7,659 nt of DNA from Aquificota bacterium. Its GTDB lineage: Bacteria > Aquificota > Aquificia > Aquificales > Hydrogenothermaceae. The notes beneath the pieces were generated by a model. That model had not been told where the DNA came from. It saw only the letters and a list, made by a program, of their open reading frames with translations, and did no database searches. Shown one piece after another: positions 1 through 6,967 of this stretch. Each line of letters begins with the position of its first letter. Position 1 is the stretch's first letter. The position numbers and the translations under genes were made by a program. Location: NCBI GenBank assembly GCA_013153765.1, contig JAADDT010000056.1, positions 1 to 7,659 on the forward strand. Reading direction: 5' to 3'.

Positions 1-644
1 AGTGGTCTGTCAGCCCTGCATATCAGTATGTCAGGCTGTATTCCTATAGCCCTTAACTCCTTTACCGAATGCTGTGAAGGTTTGGTCTTCAGCTCTCCAG
101 CGGCATTGATGTAAGGCACGTACGTAAGGTGGATAAACAGGGCGTTCTCACTGCCAAGCTCAAGTCCCATCTGCCTTATCGCCTCCAGAAACGGCAGACT
201 TTCAATGTCTCCCACAGTTCCGCCTATCTCAACTAACGCTATGTCGGACTTTGATGCGGCTTTTTCAATGCTTTTTATTATCTCGTTCGTAAAGTGGGGT
301 ATGACCTGCACCGTAGCACCGAGGTAAGCTCCCCTCCTTTCCTTCTCAAGTAAAGAGTGGTACAGCTTTCCGGAAGTTGTGTTGTTGTATCTGGACAGCA
401 GGACGTTAGTAAACCTTTCGTAATGCCCAAGGTCAAGGTCTGTTTCCGCCCCGTCCTCCGTCACGTAAACTTCGCCGTGCTGGTAAGGGTTCATCGTTCC
501 CGGGTCAATGTTCAGGTAAGGGTCAAGCTTAAGGAAGGTGATGTTGTATCCCATGTTTTCAAGTATTGAGCCTATGCTTGCCGATGCTACGCCTTTTCCC
601 AGCGACGAAAGGACGCCACCTGTGATGAAAATAAACTTCTGCAC
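1..644 (-). CDS. pyrG: CTP synthase, N-terminal part (cut by window edge)
   Basis: CTP synthase makes CTP from UTP, ATP and glutamine, the last step of de novo pyrimidine nucleotide synthesis in the cytoplasm. Only the first 214 codons are in the window; the family is usually about 535-550 residues, so the rest of the synthetase domain and the whole glutamine amidotransferase domain lie beyond base 1. The visible part is the amidoligase domain: the N-terminal P-loop-like motif [10 protein letters not shown] (residues 9-18), then [17 protein letters not shown] and the acidic metal/nucleotide stretch [15 protein letters not shown], all near-invariant in this family. The start is GTG at 642-644, chosen because the conserved KFIFITGG begins two residues later and a GAGGTGA ribosome site sits 4 nt upstream. 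It is divergent from argS. Identification is by sequence motifs and is essentially certain. Confidence 0.96.
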   Translation of the reverse strand, partial: MQKFIFITGGVLSSLGKGVASASIGSILENMGYNITFLKLDPYLNIDPGTMNPYQHGEVYVTEDGAETDLDLGHYERFTNVLLSRYNNTTSGKLYHSLLEKERRGAYLGATVQVIPHFTNEIIKSIEKAASKSDIALVEIGGTVGDIESLPFLEAIRQMGLELGSENALFIHLTYVPYINAAGELKTKPSQHSVKELRAIGIQPDILICRADRP

Positions 645-749
645 CTTCTCACCTCTTTTTTGTTTAATTATTTTAAAACGATTTGGGATTAAAAAAAATG
701 CTTGTGTGAATAAGGTAAAATAATATTCAAAAAAGTTTGAAGGAGTAAG
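645..749. promoter_or_regulatory. Divergent intergenic region between pyrG and argS
   Basis: This 105-bp gap is strikingly AT-rich compared with the flanking genes and must hold the promoters of both pyrG (leftward) and argS (rightward). Possible -10 boxes are TAATAT at 721-726 on the plus strand and TAAAAT around 672-677 on the minus strand. Neither has a convincing -35 box at 16-18 nt, so no exact promoter is called. The argS ribosome site AAGGAG is at 740-745, 4 nt from the ATG. I see no hairpin resembling a T-box or another riboswitch; the leader is too short for one. Confidence 0.45.
649..655 (-). promoter_or_regulatory. Ribosome binding site of pyrG (supports GTG start)
   Basis: Reading the minus strand, GAGGTGA lies 4 nt before the GTG at 644-642. 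It closely matches the anti-Shine-Dalgarno core. There is no ATG at this position, so this site decides for the GTG start. A second GTG inside the site itself is out of frame. Confidence 0.75.
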
Positions 750-2411
750 ATGAAGGAAGAATTGAAGGAAAAGATACTTTCCGCCGTAGAAAAAAAATTC
801 CCTCAGGTAAAGGAGCTTAAGGACAAAATAAAGGTGGAACTGCCGAAGGAAGACCGTTTTGGAGACCTTGCCACCAATGTGGCTTTTCTGCTTGCAAAAC
901 CGCTGAGGAAAAAACCTCTGGAGGTGGCACAGGAGATAAAGCCTGTCCTTCAGGAGGTTAAGGAGTTTTCAAAGGTTGAGGTGGCAGGGGCAGGTTTTAT
1001 AAACCTGTTTCTGTCTGAGGATTACTACCGTCAGGTGCTTGAAAGGATAATAGCCGAAAGGGACAGGTACGGTGAGGCGAAGGAAAAAAACAGGGGCAGG
1101 GTTAACGTTGAGTTTGTCAGTGCCAATCCTACAGGACCTCTCCATCTGGGACACGGCAGGGGAGCTGTTGTGGGAAATGTCCAGTCAAACCTTTACGAAT
1201 ACATAGGCTACACCGTTGAAAGGGAGTTTTACATAAACGATGCGGGAAACCAGATAAAAAAGCTTGGGGAGTCTGTATACGCCCGCTTCCGCCAGATAGA
1301 GGAGCCGGACTATCCCTTCCCTGAGGACGGCTACAAAGGGGATTACATAAAGGAGATAGCCCGCCACCTTTACAAATACGAAAGGGAAAAAATACTGTCC
1401 ATGGTTGACAGGGAGCAGGCTGTAGATTTTTGTGCCGAGTTTGCAAAGGAGATGCTACTTGAAAGGATAAAGGAAGACCTGAAGTTGCTCGGCGTTGAGT
1501 TTGACATATGGTTCAGCGAAAGGAAGCTGTATTCCTCAGGTAAGGTTGAGGAAGCCCTCCAGTTCTTGAAGGAAAAGGGACTGGTTTACGAAAAGGAAGG
1601 TGCTGTCTGGGTAAAGACCTCCCTCTACGGGGACGACAAGGACAGGGTGGTAATCAAGTCTGACGGCAGTTATACATATTTTGCCGGTGATATAGCTTAC
1701 CACTACGACAAGTTTAAAAGGGGATACGACTTTATAGTCAACGTCTGGGGAGCTGACCACCACGGCTACTTCCCAAGATTAAAGGCTGTGGTAATGGCTT
1801 TCGGCGTCCCTGAAGACTGGATAAGGGTTATTTTCATACAGCTTGTAAAACTGTTTAAAAACGGACAGGAAATAAAGATGTCAAAAAGAGCCGGCAAGTT
1901 CATAACGCTACGGGAACTGGTTGAGGAGGTAGGCAGGGACGCGGTGGTTTACTTTTTCCTTACTAAGGACAGTAATACGCACCTGAACTTTGATATAGAC
2001 CTTGCTCTGGAAAAAAGTGCGGAAAATCCGGTTTACTACGTCCAATACGCCCATGCAAGGATATGCAGTGTTTTCAGGGAGGCTAAAGAAAGGACAGGCT
2101 TTGATCCGGAAAAGGATTTTACCGCAGACGTGTCCCTGCTGAAGGAGGAGGCGGAAAGGGTGCTGATGAAGTACCTGTCTTCCATTCCTGACCTGATAAG
2201 GGAGGCGGCTGAAAAACAACAGCCACACAAACTTACGCAGATAACTTACAGGCTTGCGTCCGAATTCCATTACTACTACAACCACTTCAAGTTTTTAACC
2301 ACAGATGACGAAAGGTTAATGAAGGCAAGACTGTACCTTCTCAAGGCTGTAAGGGAAGCTCTCCGGACTTTGTTCAGACTTATGGGAATAACACCTGTGG
2401 AGAGAATGTAA
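750..2411 (+). CDS. argS: Arginyl-tRNA synthetase
   Basis: Cytoplasmic class I aminoacyl-tRNA synthetase that charges tRNA-Arg with arginine using ATP. At 553 residues it is of normal length for bacterial ArgS. The order of parts is: N-terminal additional (Arg_tRNA_synt_N) domain about 1-90; Rossmann catalytic core with the HIGH-type motif HLGH at 132-135 within [15 protein letters not shown]; the family motif [10 protein letters not shown] at 160-169; WGADHHGY around 333-340; a canonical KMSK at 376-379; and an alpha-helical DALR anticodon-binding domain from about 428 to the end, starting YVQYAHARI. Having a true KMSK loop is worth noting because many ArgS proteins have a degenerate one. 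The ATG is preceded by AAGGAG with a 4-nt spacer. The next gene starts 3 nt after the stop and in the same frame, so the two are very likely cotranscribed. Confidence 0.97.
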   Translation: MKEELKEKILSAVEKKFPQVKELKDKIKVELPKEDRFGDLATNVAFLLAKPLRKKPLEVAQEIKPVLQEVKEFSKVEVAGAGFINLFLSEDYYRQVLERIIAERDRYGEAKEKNRGRVNVEFVSANPTGPLHLGHGRGAVVGNVQSNLYEYIGYTVEREFYINDAGNQIKKLGESVYARFRQIEEPDYPFPEDGYKGDYIKEIARHLYKYEREKILSMVDREQAVDFCAEFAKEMLLERIKEDLKLLGVEFDIWFSERKLYSSGKVEEALQFLKEKGLVYEKEGAVWVKTSLYGDDKDRVVIKSDGSYTYFAGDIAYHYDKFKRGYDFIVNVWGADHHGYFPRLKAVVMAFGVPEDWIRVIFIQLVKLFKNGQEIKMSKRAGKFITLRELVEEVGRDAVVYFFLTKDSNTHLNFDIDLALEKSAENPVYYVQYAHARICSVFREAKERTGFDPEKDFTADVSLLKEEAERVLMKYLSSIPDLIREAAEKQQPHKLTQITYRLASEFHYYYNHFKFLTTDDERLMKARLYLLKAVREALRTLFRLMGITPVERM

Positions 2412-2414
2412 GCT

Positions 2415-3053
2415 ATGGAGCAGGATTTGAAGGATACGATAAAAAGGCTTGAAGAGGCGAAGCAAAAGCAGGAAAAGGCTGAAAGGATAATAATACTCCT
2501 TACCGGTCTGCTTATAGTGGTTGTTTTTTCCATAATAGGGATAAACCTTTACTCGTCTATGGAGGAGACCGTATCCGAGCCTGAAGTGGAGATAGTGGGA
2601 AAGGAAGAAATCCCTCCGGTCAAAACGGTTGAAGTTGAAGAGGCTGTGGCTCCCGTTCCGGAAGTCCTTCCTGTGGAAAAGCAGGTGGAGGAAAAGCCCG
2701 TCCAGAAGGAAAAACCTGTGGCGGAAAAGCCTGCAAACAAGGTGGTGGAAAAACCAAAGCCACAGCCACAGCCAAAGCCCAAACCACAGCCTAAAGCTGA
2801 AGTGAAGCCAAAGCCAAAAACCGGGGTAAAAATCGTATCGCCCTCTTCCCTGTCCGGCATTTACGTGCAGGTGGGGGCTTTCAGCACGGGAAAAAAGGCT
2901 GAAAAGGCTGTAAAGGAGTTGAAACTGCCTAACGCCGTAATACTGAAGGAAGACAGGCTCTACAAAGTCCTTGTAGGCAGTTTCAAAAACAGGAAGGAAG
3001 CCTTCCAGTTTTTAGAAAAGAAAAACATAAAAGGTTTTATCAGACAGTTTTAG
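2415..3053 (+). CDS. SPOR-domain bitopic membrane protein with Lys/Pro-rich linker (FtsN/DedD-like architecture)
   Basis: Predicted envelope protein of 212 residues. Residues 1-24 are a highly charged, probably helical cytoplasmic segment. Residues about 25-46 are one hydrophobic membrane helix (IIILLTGLLIVVVFSIIGI). Residues about 50-145 are a low-complexity periplasmic linker rich in Pro, Lys, Glu and Val with KPQPQPKPKPQPK-type repeats. Residues about 147-212 form a SPOR domain (GIYVQVGAFSTGKKAEKAV ... LYKVLVGSFKNRKEA). SPOR domains bind septal peptidoglycan lacking stem peptides, so a role in cell division or wall remodelling is likely, by analogy with FtsN and DedD; the exact partner is unknown. 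The ATG lies 3 nt after the argS stop. The nearest purine-rich site (GGAGAGA, 2399-2405) is inside the argS end and a little far from the ATG, so translation may depend on reinitiation by ribosomes finishing argS. The stop overlaps that of the converging gene. Confidence 0.88.
   Translation: MEQDLKDTIKRLEEAKQKQEKAERIIILLTGLLIVVVFSIIGINLYSSMEETVSEPEVEIVGKEEIPPVKTVEVEEAVAPVPEVLPVEKQVEEKPVQKEKPVAEKPANKVVEKPKPQPQPKPKPQPKAEVKPKPKTGVKIVSPSSLSGIYVQVGAFSTGKKAEKAVKELKLPNAVILKEDRLYKVLVGSFKNRKEAFQFLEKKNIKGFIRQF
2562..2849 (+). repeat. Low-complexity Pro/Lys/Glu linker-coding tract of the SPOR protein
   Basis: The DNA encodes a spacer of about 95 residues with repeated Lys-Pro, Gln-Pro and Glu-Lys-Pro units; it is densest at 2745-2825, where the units aaaccaaagcc and ccacagcc recur imperfectly. 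Such linkers, as in TonB or FtsN, extend across the periplasm. The repeats make the tract prone to length change by replication slippage. It is part of the gene and not a separate element. Confidence 0.6.
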
Positions 3054-4285
3054 TTCGGTTTTTCCTCAACCTTACCGTTTCCGCTTTCCTTCTCTGCCCG
3101 TTTTATCAGGTCGTTCATCATGTTTGCTATAAACTCGCCTCTCTGGAGTATGGTGTGGTTCTGGAAAACGGTATCCCTTCCCTGTTTTGCTATCATCTCC
3201 CTTTCGGAAGGTGCATCTTCAAGGTAGTAAGCTATCTTCCCTTCTATTTCCACAGTATCTATAGGGTGGTAGGTAATAAGGTCCCTGCCTGCCACAAGGA
3301 AGTTTCTGGTTGAAAACCTTTCCTCAACCATCGTCAGGGCGTTTGCTCCCATTGAGGCAAAAACGGTGTAGGCAATACCTGTAGGTATGAAAGGAGGGTG
3401 TGAAAGGAGGGCTATCTTTGTTTTTGACAGGAAGCTTATAATATCCGAGTTGTGGATAATGTGCTTGTAAACCACCACGTTGTCCTTCGTCTCTCCCTCA
3501 ACCGGTCCCAGAACGTTTATCTCAAACTCCTCTATACTGTCTATAATGTTCCACCTTCTCATATGCATTGCGTAAAGCGTTATTTCCGTCAGGTATTGGA
3601 AAAACTCCGCCTCCCTTTCCTGCTGGAACTTTACCATCGCTTGCTGGAACTCCTGATTAAACTGGGAAAGCAGGTATCCTGAAGCGAACCTTATAGGCAT
3701 GTCCGGATTTCTGTACAGCATCCTCCCAAGCTCTACGGCAAAGGCGAAAAGACCTTCGTCAAAACGCTCCTTCCAAGCCTGCTCTATGTTGTCCGGGTCT
3801 GTTATTGGACCTACGAACGCAAGGTCAAACTCCTTCTCCACCGTAGGTGGGGGAAAGTCAGCCGGATTGATGCCCGGTGCAAGGAAAACGACGTTTTTTC
3901 CCAGTGAGCCGAGCCACTGTGCGTGGTCTATGTCTATGGTAAGGTATATTACCTGATTTGATTTTAACGCTGACTGGAGTTTGGGAAAGTGTATCATCGG
4001 GTCGTCTAAAAACCAAGTTATGTGTATGTTTCCCAGTATGTCAGCCAGAATTTTCTGCTCACCGTCCTTTTCGGCAAATATCAGACCGTCAAGGTTAAAG
4101 TCAAACGTGAAAAGGGGTTTAAACTCTATTATCTCGTTTACTACCTGCTGTATGTTGTCCTTTGTAGGCTCTACTATTTTTACCTCAAAGTTCCTTGCTG
4201 AAAGTGATTTTGAAAGTCCGTTGATAAATGTATCCACCACTCCACGGGGGTCTGGGGTCTTGACAAAGACTACTCTCGGTTTCAT
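3050..4285 (-). CDS. CgeB/DUF3880-like putative glycosyltransferase (GT-B-like)
   Basis: A 411-residue soluble protein with no signal peptide or membrane helix. The N-terminal half (about 1-150) starts with a Rossmann-like strand, RVVFVKTPDPRG, and contains ITWFLDDPMIHF near 89-100, resembling the WxxDDP motif of DUF3880/CgeB proteins. The C-terminal part (about 280-385) resembles the Glyco_trans_1_2 segment of that family: LSKTKIALLSHPP, then FASMGANALTMVEERF, ITYHPIDTVE, a short helix YYLEDAPSEREMIAKQGR, and a terminal NHTILQRGEF. The family is thought to transfer sugars, for example in spore-coat, polysaccharide or flagellin glycosylation, but donor and acceptor cannot be read here. The middle (about 165-255) is helical, Gln/Glu-rich and not recognised. 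The start is supported by GGAGG at 4290-4294, 4 nt upstream. It stands alone between two plus-strand operons. The assignment is from motif memory and is moderate. Confidence 0.65.
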   Translation of the reverse strand: MKPRVVFVKTPDPRGVVDTFINGLSKSLSARNFEVKIVEPTKDNIQQVVNEIIEFKPLFTFDFNLDGLIFAEKDGEQKILADILGNIHITWFLDDPMIHFPKLQSALKSNQVIYLTIDIDHAQWLGSLGKNVVFLAPGINPADFPPPTVEKEFDLAFVGPITDPDNIEQAWKERFDEGLFAFAVELGRMLYRNPDMPIRFASGYLLSQFNQEFQQAMVKFQQEREAEFFQYLTEITLYAMHMRRWNIIDSIEEFEINVLGPVEGETKDNVVVYKHIIHNSDIISFLSKTKIALLSHPPFIPTGIAYTVFASMGANALTMVEERFSTRNFLVAGRDLITYHPIDTVEIEGKIAYYLEDAPSEREMIAKQGRDTVFQNHTILQRGEFIANMMNDLIKRAEKESGNGKVEEKPN

Positions 4286-4344
4286 ACTGCCTCCATTCTT
4301 TATCTGTTATAATGAAGTAAATTTTATTTTACTATAAAAAAACA
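4286..4344. promoter_or_regulatory. Divergent intergenic region with bidirectional -10-like site
   Basis: This 59-bp gap separates the glycosyltransferase-like gene (leftward) from the RCK/antiporter operon (rightward). On the plus strand there is a perfect TATAAT at 4308-4313 and another -10-like TATAAA at 4333-4338. On the minus strand the overlapping sequence reads TATAAC (4311-4306). No good -35 pairs with these at standard spacing. An alternative plus-strand promoter is the perfect TTGACA at 4260-4265 with CATACT 17 nt later (4283-4288), which would lie in the first codons of the minus-strand gene. The exact start sites are not decidable by eye. Confidence 0.45.
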
Positions 4345-5784
4345 ATGGTATCCGAAAACGAAAAAAGACAGCTTGTTATTTTTGGACTGGGGTTTTTTGG
4401 GTCAAAACTCCTTGAAAAGCTTTCCAAGGACTGGAACATAGTTGCGGTTGACATAAATCCGGAAAGGATTGAGGAGCTTAAGGAACAGTTTCAGGACAGG
4501 GAGAACGTCAGCTTCATAACCGGAGACGCCTCAAGCATACTCACTTGGAAAAAGTTAGACCTTTCCGGTGTAAAGTACATAATATCAACCATAAAGGACA
4601 GCGACGTGTCCCTTGAGGTCTGCCGTATTGCAAGGGACGTTTTTGACCTGAACACGCCCATTCTGGTGCTACTTTTTGACGAGGACAGGGAGAAGGAGTT
4701 TGAAAGGTACGAGGTTTCAATAATAAAACCTGCCGAAATAATATCAAACGCCGTAATATCAAAAATAGAGAAAAACTACACGCCTGCGGCAAACATAGGT
4801 CTTGGTAAAGGTGAGATAATAGAGGTTAACATACTTGCCCGTTCCCATCTGGTTGACAGGAAGCTAAAGTACCTCCGTCCCTCAAGGTGGAGGATAGCCG
4901 CCATATACAGGGACGGTGAGCTTATAATACCGACCGGTGAAGAAAGGATAAGGGTGGGGGACAAGGTCGTTCTGATAGGTGATCCGAAAGTCCTTGAAAA
5001 TCTGGTTAACATACTTCTTAAAGGTATTCCACAGTTTCCTCTCCAGTTTGGGGCTAACTTCGGCACAGTTTACCATCCCAAGTTCAAAAAGAGCTTTGAG
5101 GAGACCGCTTACTTTAAGAAAAACACAAAAGCCCATAAGCTACTTTTGTTCCCTTATAAGAATTACGACATCAGAAAGGATTTTGATTACATAAAGGAAG
5201 TGGTGGACAGTTTTGAGGTAAAGTCCTCCGTATCGGACCTCCTTGAGCTGTTTGATATGAACCAGAACATAGGTGTGGTAAGCTTTCCTTTCGTTAAAAA
5301 GCCGCTTTTCGTCTGGTTTAAACTGAAAAAGATATTCCAGAAGGCAACGAAGCCTTTCCTTTTAAGCAGGGGTATTTATCCTTACAAGGGTATTGTGGTA
5401 TCCCTTAACTGTCCCGATCCTGCCTTCGCACTGGAGATGGGTATAGAGATAGCCCGCCTTATGAAACTGCCTCTTGAGGTGATATTTGCCGTAATGCCTG
5501 TGGAATTAAGGGGTATAGAGGAGGAGGAAGCCCTGAAGGAAAGGAACAGCATAATCAACGATTTTGAACACATATACAAAACGGGTATAAAGTACTCCGT
5601 TCTGGAAGGAAATCCGGTAAAGAAAACGCTTGAGTACCTGAAGGACAGGAAGGAGCACCTGCTTATCCTTTCTTACGATAAAAAGGAAGAAATATCCGTG
5701 TTCAATCCCAGCGTCCCTTTCTACATAGCTAAAGACAGCAAAAACTCAACACTTTGCTTCCCTGTAGAGGAAAGTTATGAGTAA
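4345..5784 (+). CDS. RCK (TrkA-N/TrkA-C) regulatory protein with USP-like C-terminal half
   Basis: Predicted cytoplasmic regulatory subunit of a cation transporter, 479 residues with no membrane helix. Residues about 9-140 form an RCK_N/TrkA-N Rossmann domain: dinucleotide motif G14-L-G16-F-F-G19, acidic D36 at the end of the second strand (typical of NAD(H)/nucleotide ribose binding), and GDAS at 60-63. Residues about 153-223 form an RCK_C/TrkA-C domain (GEIIEVNILARSHLV ... GEERIRVGDKVVLIGD). Residues about 262-479 look like two degenerate universal-stress-protein-like folds, each ending in a P-F-strand (KPFLLS near 336-341, VPFYIA near 457-462); the usual USP ATP-binding glycine motif is not visible. 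The next gene is a CPA2 antiporter overlapping by 8 bp, so this is probably its gating subunit, comparable to KhtT with KhtU or the KTN domain of KefC. No Shine-Dalgarno site precedes the only possible ATG. RCK domains are confident, the USP call moderate. Confidence 0.82.
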   Translation: MVSENEKRQLVIFGLGFFGSKLLEKLSKDWNIVAVDINPERIEELKEQFQDRENVSFITGDASSILTWKKLDLSGVKYIISTIKDSDVSLEVCRIARDVFDLNTPILVLLFDEDREKEFERYEVSIIKPAEIISNAVISKIEKNYTPAANIGLGKGEIIEVNILARSHLVDRKLKYLRPSRWRIAAIYRDGELIIPTGEERIRVGDKVVLIGDPKVLENLVNILLKGIPQFPLQFGANFGTVYHPKFKKSFEETAYFKKNTKAHKLLLFPYKNYDIRKDFDYIKEVVDSFEVKSSVSDLLELFDMNQNIGVVSFPFVKKPLFVWFKLKKIFQKATKPFLLSRGIYPYKGIVVSLNCPDPAFALEMGIEIARLMKLPLEVIFAVMPVELRGIEEEEALKERNSIINDFEHIYKTGIKYSVLEGNPVKKTLEYLKDRKEHLLILSYDKKEEISVFNPSVPFYIAKDSKNSTLCFPVEESYE

Positions 5785-6967
5785 GGAAGAGTCCATTCTC
5801 CTCCTTATCGTTTCGGTGGGGGCTTTTATCGTCCCTTTTTTAAGCAGGAGGCTTATGCTACCTTCTGCGGTAGGTGAGATAATATTCGGTCTTATAATAG
5901 GGGTTTTTTTTAAGGAGACGACGGAAGGACTTACAATACTCCACTTCTTGGGAAGTCTGGGTTTCCTTATCCTGATGTATCTGGCAGGTCTGGAGATAAA
6001 TTTTGAAAGGATAAAGATAACGCCAAAAAGGGAGCTTGCCATCTACCTTATATCACTGCTTATTATCATAGCCACCTCCTTTGCGGTGGTTATTTACCTG
6101 AAACAGCCCATAATAAACGCCCTCGTTTACCTTACAATTGCTGTAGGGTTGCTTTATCCGGTTCTGAAGGACAGCGGTCTTCTGAACACCGATTACGCCC
6201 AATCACTGCTTATTATCGCCAGTTTAGGTGAGGTTTTGAGCTTACTGTTTATTTCCGGCTTTTTCCTGTATTTTGAATACGGTCTTTCAAAACAGACCTT
6301 TATACACCTGTTTGAGATTTACCTGTTTTTCTTCATAGCTTACATAGTCCTTAAGTTCTTCCAGCTTTATGCGTGGTGGAATCCGAAAAAGGCTTTCACC
6401 TTCATAAAGGCTGACGACCCGACGGAAACGGACGTGAGGGCTAACTTTGCCAATATGTTCATATTCGTGGCACTTGCTAACCTGCTTGGTCTTGAGTACA
6501 TAATCGGAGCGTTTTTCGGCGGAATGCTTTTTGCTATGGTCTTTAAGGAAAGACACCAGATACAGGAAAAGATGAGCAGTTTCGGGTACGGGTTTTTAAT
6601 ACCTGTTTTCTTCATAGAGGTAGGTCTCCGTTTTGACCTGTTTAACCTGCTTAAAAAGGAGATAATACTGGGGGCTGTTATGATATCCCTTACGATACTT
6701 GCGGTAAGGGTGGCTGGAGCTATCCCTCTGTTTTTCTCCGGCTTTTCCTTAAGGGAGGTGCTTGCCTTCCCGTTTGCAATGTCAATGCCCTTAACACTCC
6801 TTGTTGCCATAGCCACTTTAGGTCTGGAGACAGGTGTTATAAATCAGGATTACGCCTCAATGATCATACTGTCAGCCCTGATAAGTGGTATTTTGTATCC
6901 GTGGCTGTTTAAATTTATTATGAAGCAACCTGAAGGAAAGAAAGATGTACAACCTGACAACCGATGA
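5777..6967 (+). CDS. CPA2-family cation/proton antiporter membrane subunit
   Basis: Integral membrane protein of 396 residues with about 12-13 hydrophobic helices covering almost the whole length and no fused C-terminal RCK domain, ending in a short hydrophilic tail. CPA2 features are LPSAVGEIIFGLIIGVFF near 28-45, LGFLILMYLAGLEINFERIK at 61-80 (the conserved GLE/F loop), FFIEVGLRFDL around 278-288, and GFSLREVLAFPFAM. It probably exchanges Na+ or K+ for protons across the inner membrane under control of the RCK protein encoded just upstream. Odd points: the SST-type motif expected in the unwound central helix reads GLLYP (124-128), and the core acidic residue of the following helix appears to be E152 rather than Asp. 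The start overlaps the previous gene by 8 bp and has AGGA 5 nt upstream. The ion cannot be predicted from sequence alone. Confidence 0.85.
   Translation: MSKEESILLLIVSVGAFIVPFLSRRLMLPSAVGEIIFGLIIGVFFKETTEGLTILHFLGSLGFLILMYLAGLEINFERIKITPKRELAIYLISLLIIIATSFAVVIYLKQPIINALVYLTIAVGLLYPVLKDSGLLNTDYAQSLLIIASLGEVLSLLFISGFFLYFEYGLSKQTFIHLFEIYLFFFIAYIVLKFFQLYAWWNPKKAFTFIKADDPTETDVRANFANMFIFVALANLLGLEYIIGAFFGGMLFAMVFKERHQIQEKMSSFGYGFLIPVFFIEVGLRFDLFNLLKKEIILGAVMISLTILAVRVAGAIPLFFSGFSLREVLAFPFAMSMPLTLLVAIATLGLETGVINQDYASMIILSALISGILYPWLFKFIMKQPEGKKDVQPDNR

Noticed and set aside
357..723. Two short plus-strand open frames (70 and 61 residues) over the left edge
   Set aside because: They lie antisense to pyrG, whose conserved protein is plain on the minus strand; the second merely runs into the AT-rich intergenic gap.
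645..749. A T-box or other riboswitch in the argS leader
   Set aside because: The gap is only about 105 bp, shared with the pyrG promoter, nearly pure A/T, and shows no T-box sequence or stable hairpins.
1129..2533. Several minus-strand open frames of 60-125 residues opposite argS
   Set aside because: All lie opposite a full-length, motif-complete argS; none shows a domain or ribosome site.
2549..2860. Minus-strand open frame of 103 residues rich in Gly, Phe and Thr opposite the SPOR gene
   Set aside because: It is the antisense image of the Lys/Pro-rich linker repeats; composition is low-complexity, no ribosome site was seen, and the plus-strand gene has a recognisable domain and membrane helix.
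3027..3040. ATAAAA-GG-TTTTAT inverted repeat as an intrinsic terminator for the minus-strand gene
   Set aside because: The stem is entirely A-T and needs a loop of at least 3-4 nt, leaving about 5 weak pairs; it would be unstable, especially in a thermophile.
6367..6816. Minus-strand open frame of 149 residues inside the antiporter gene
   Set aside because: Shadow of a hydrophobic membrane-protein gene; no recognisable domain, and the plus strand carries clear CPA2 features.
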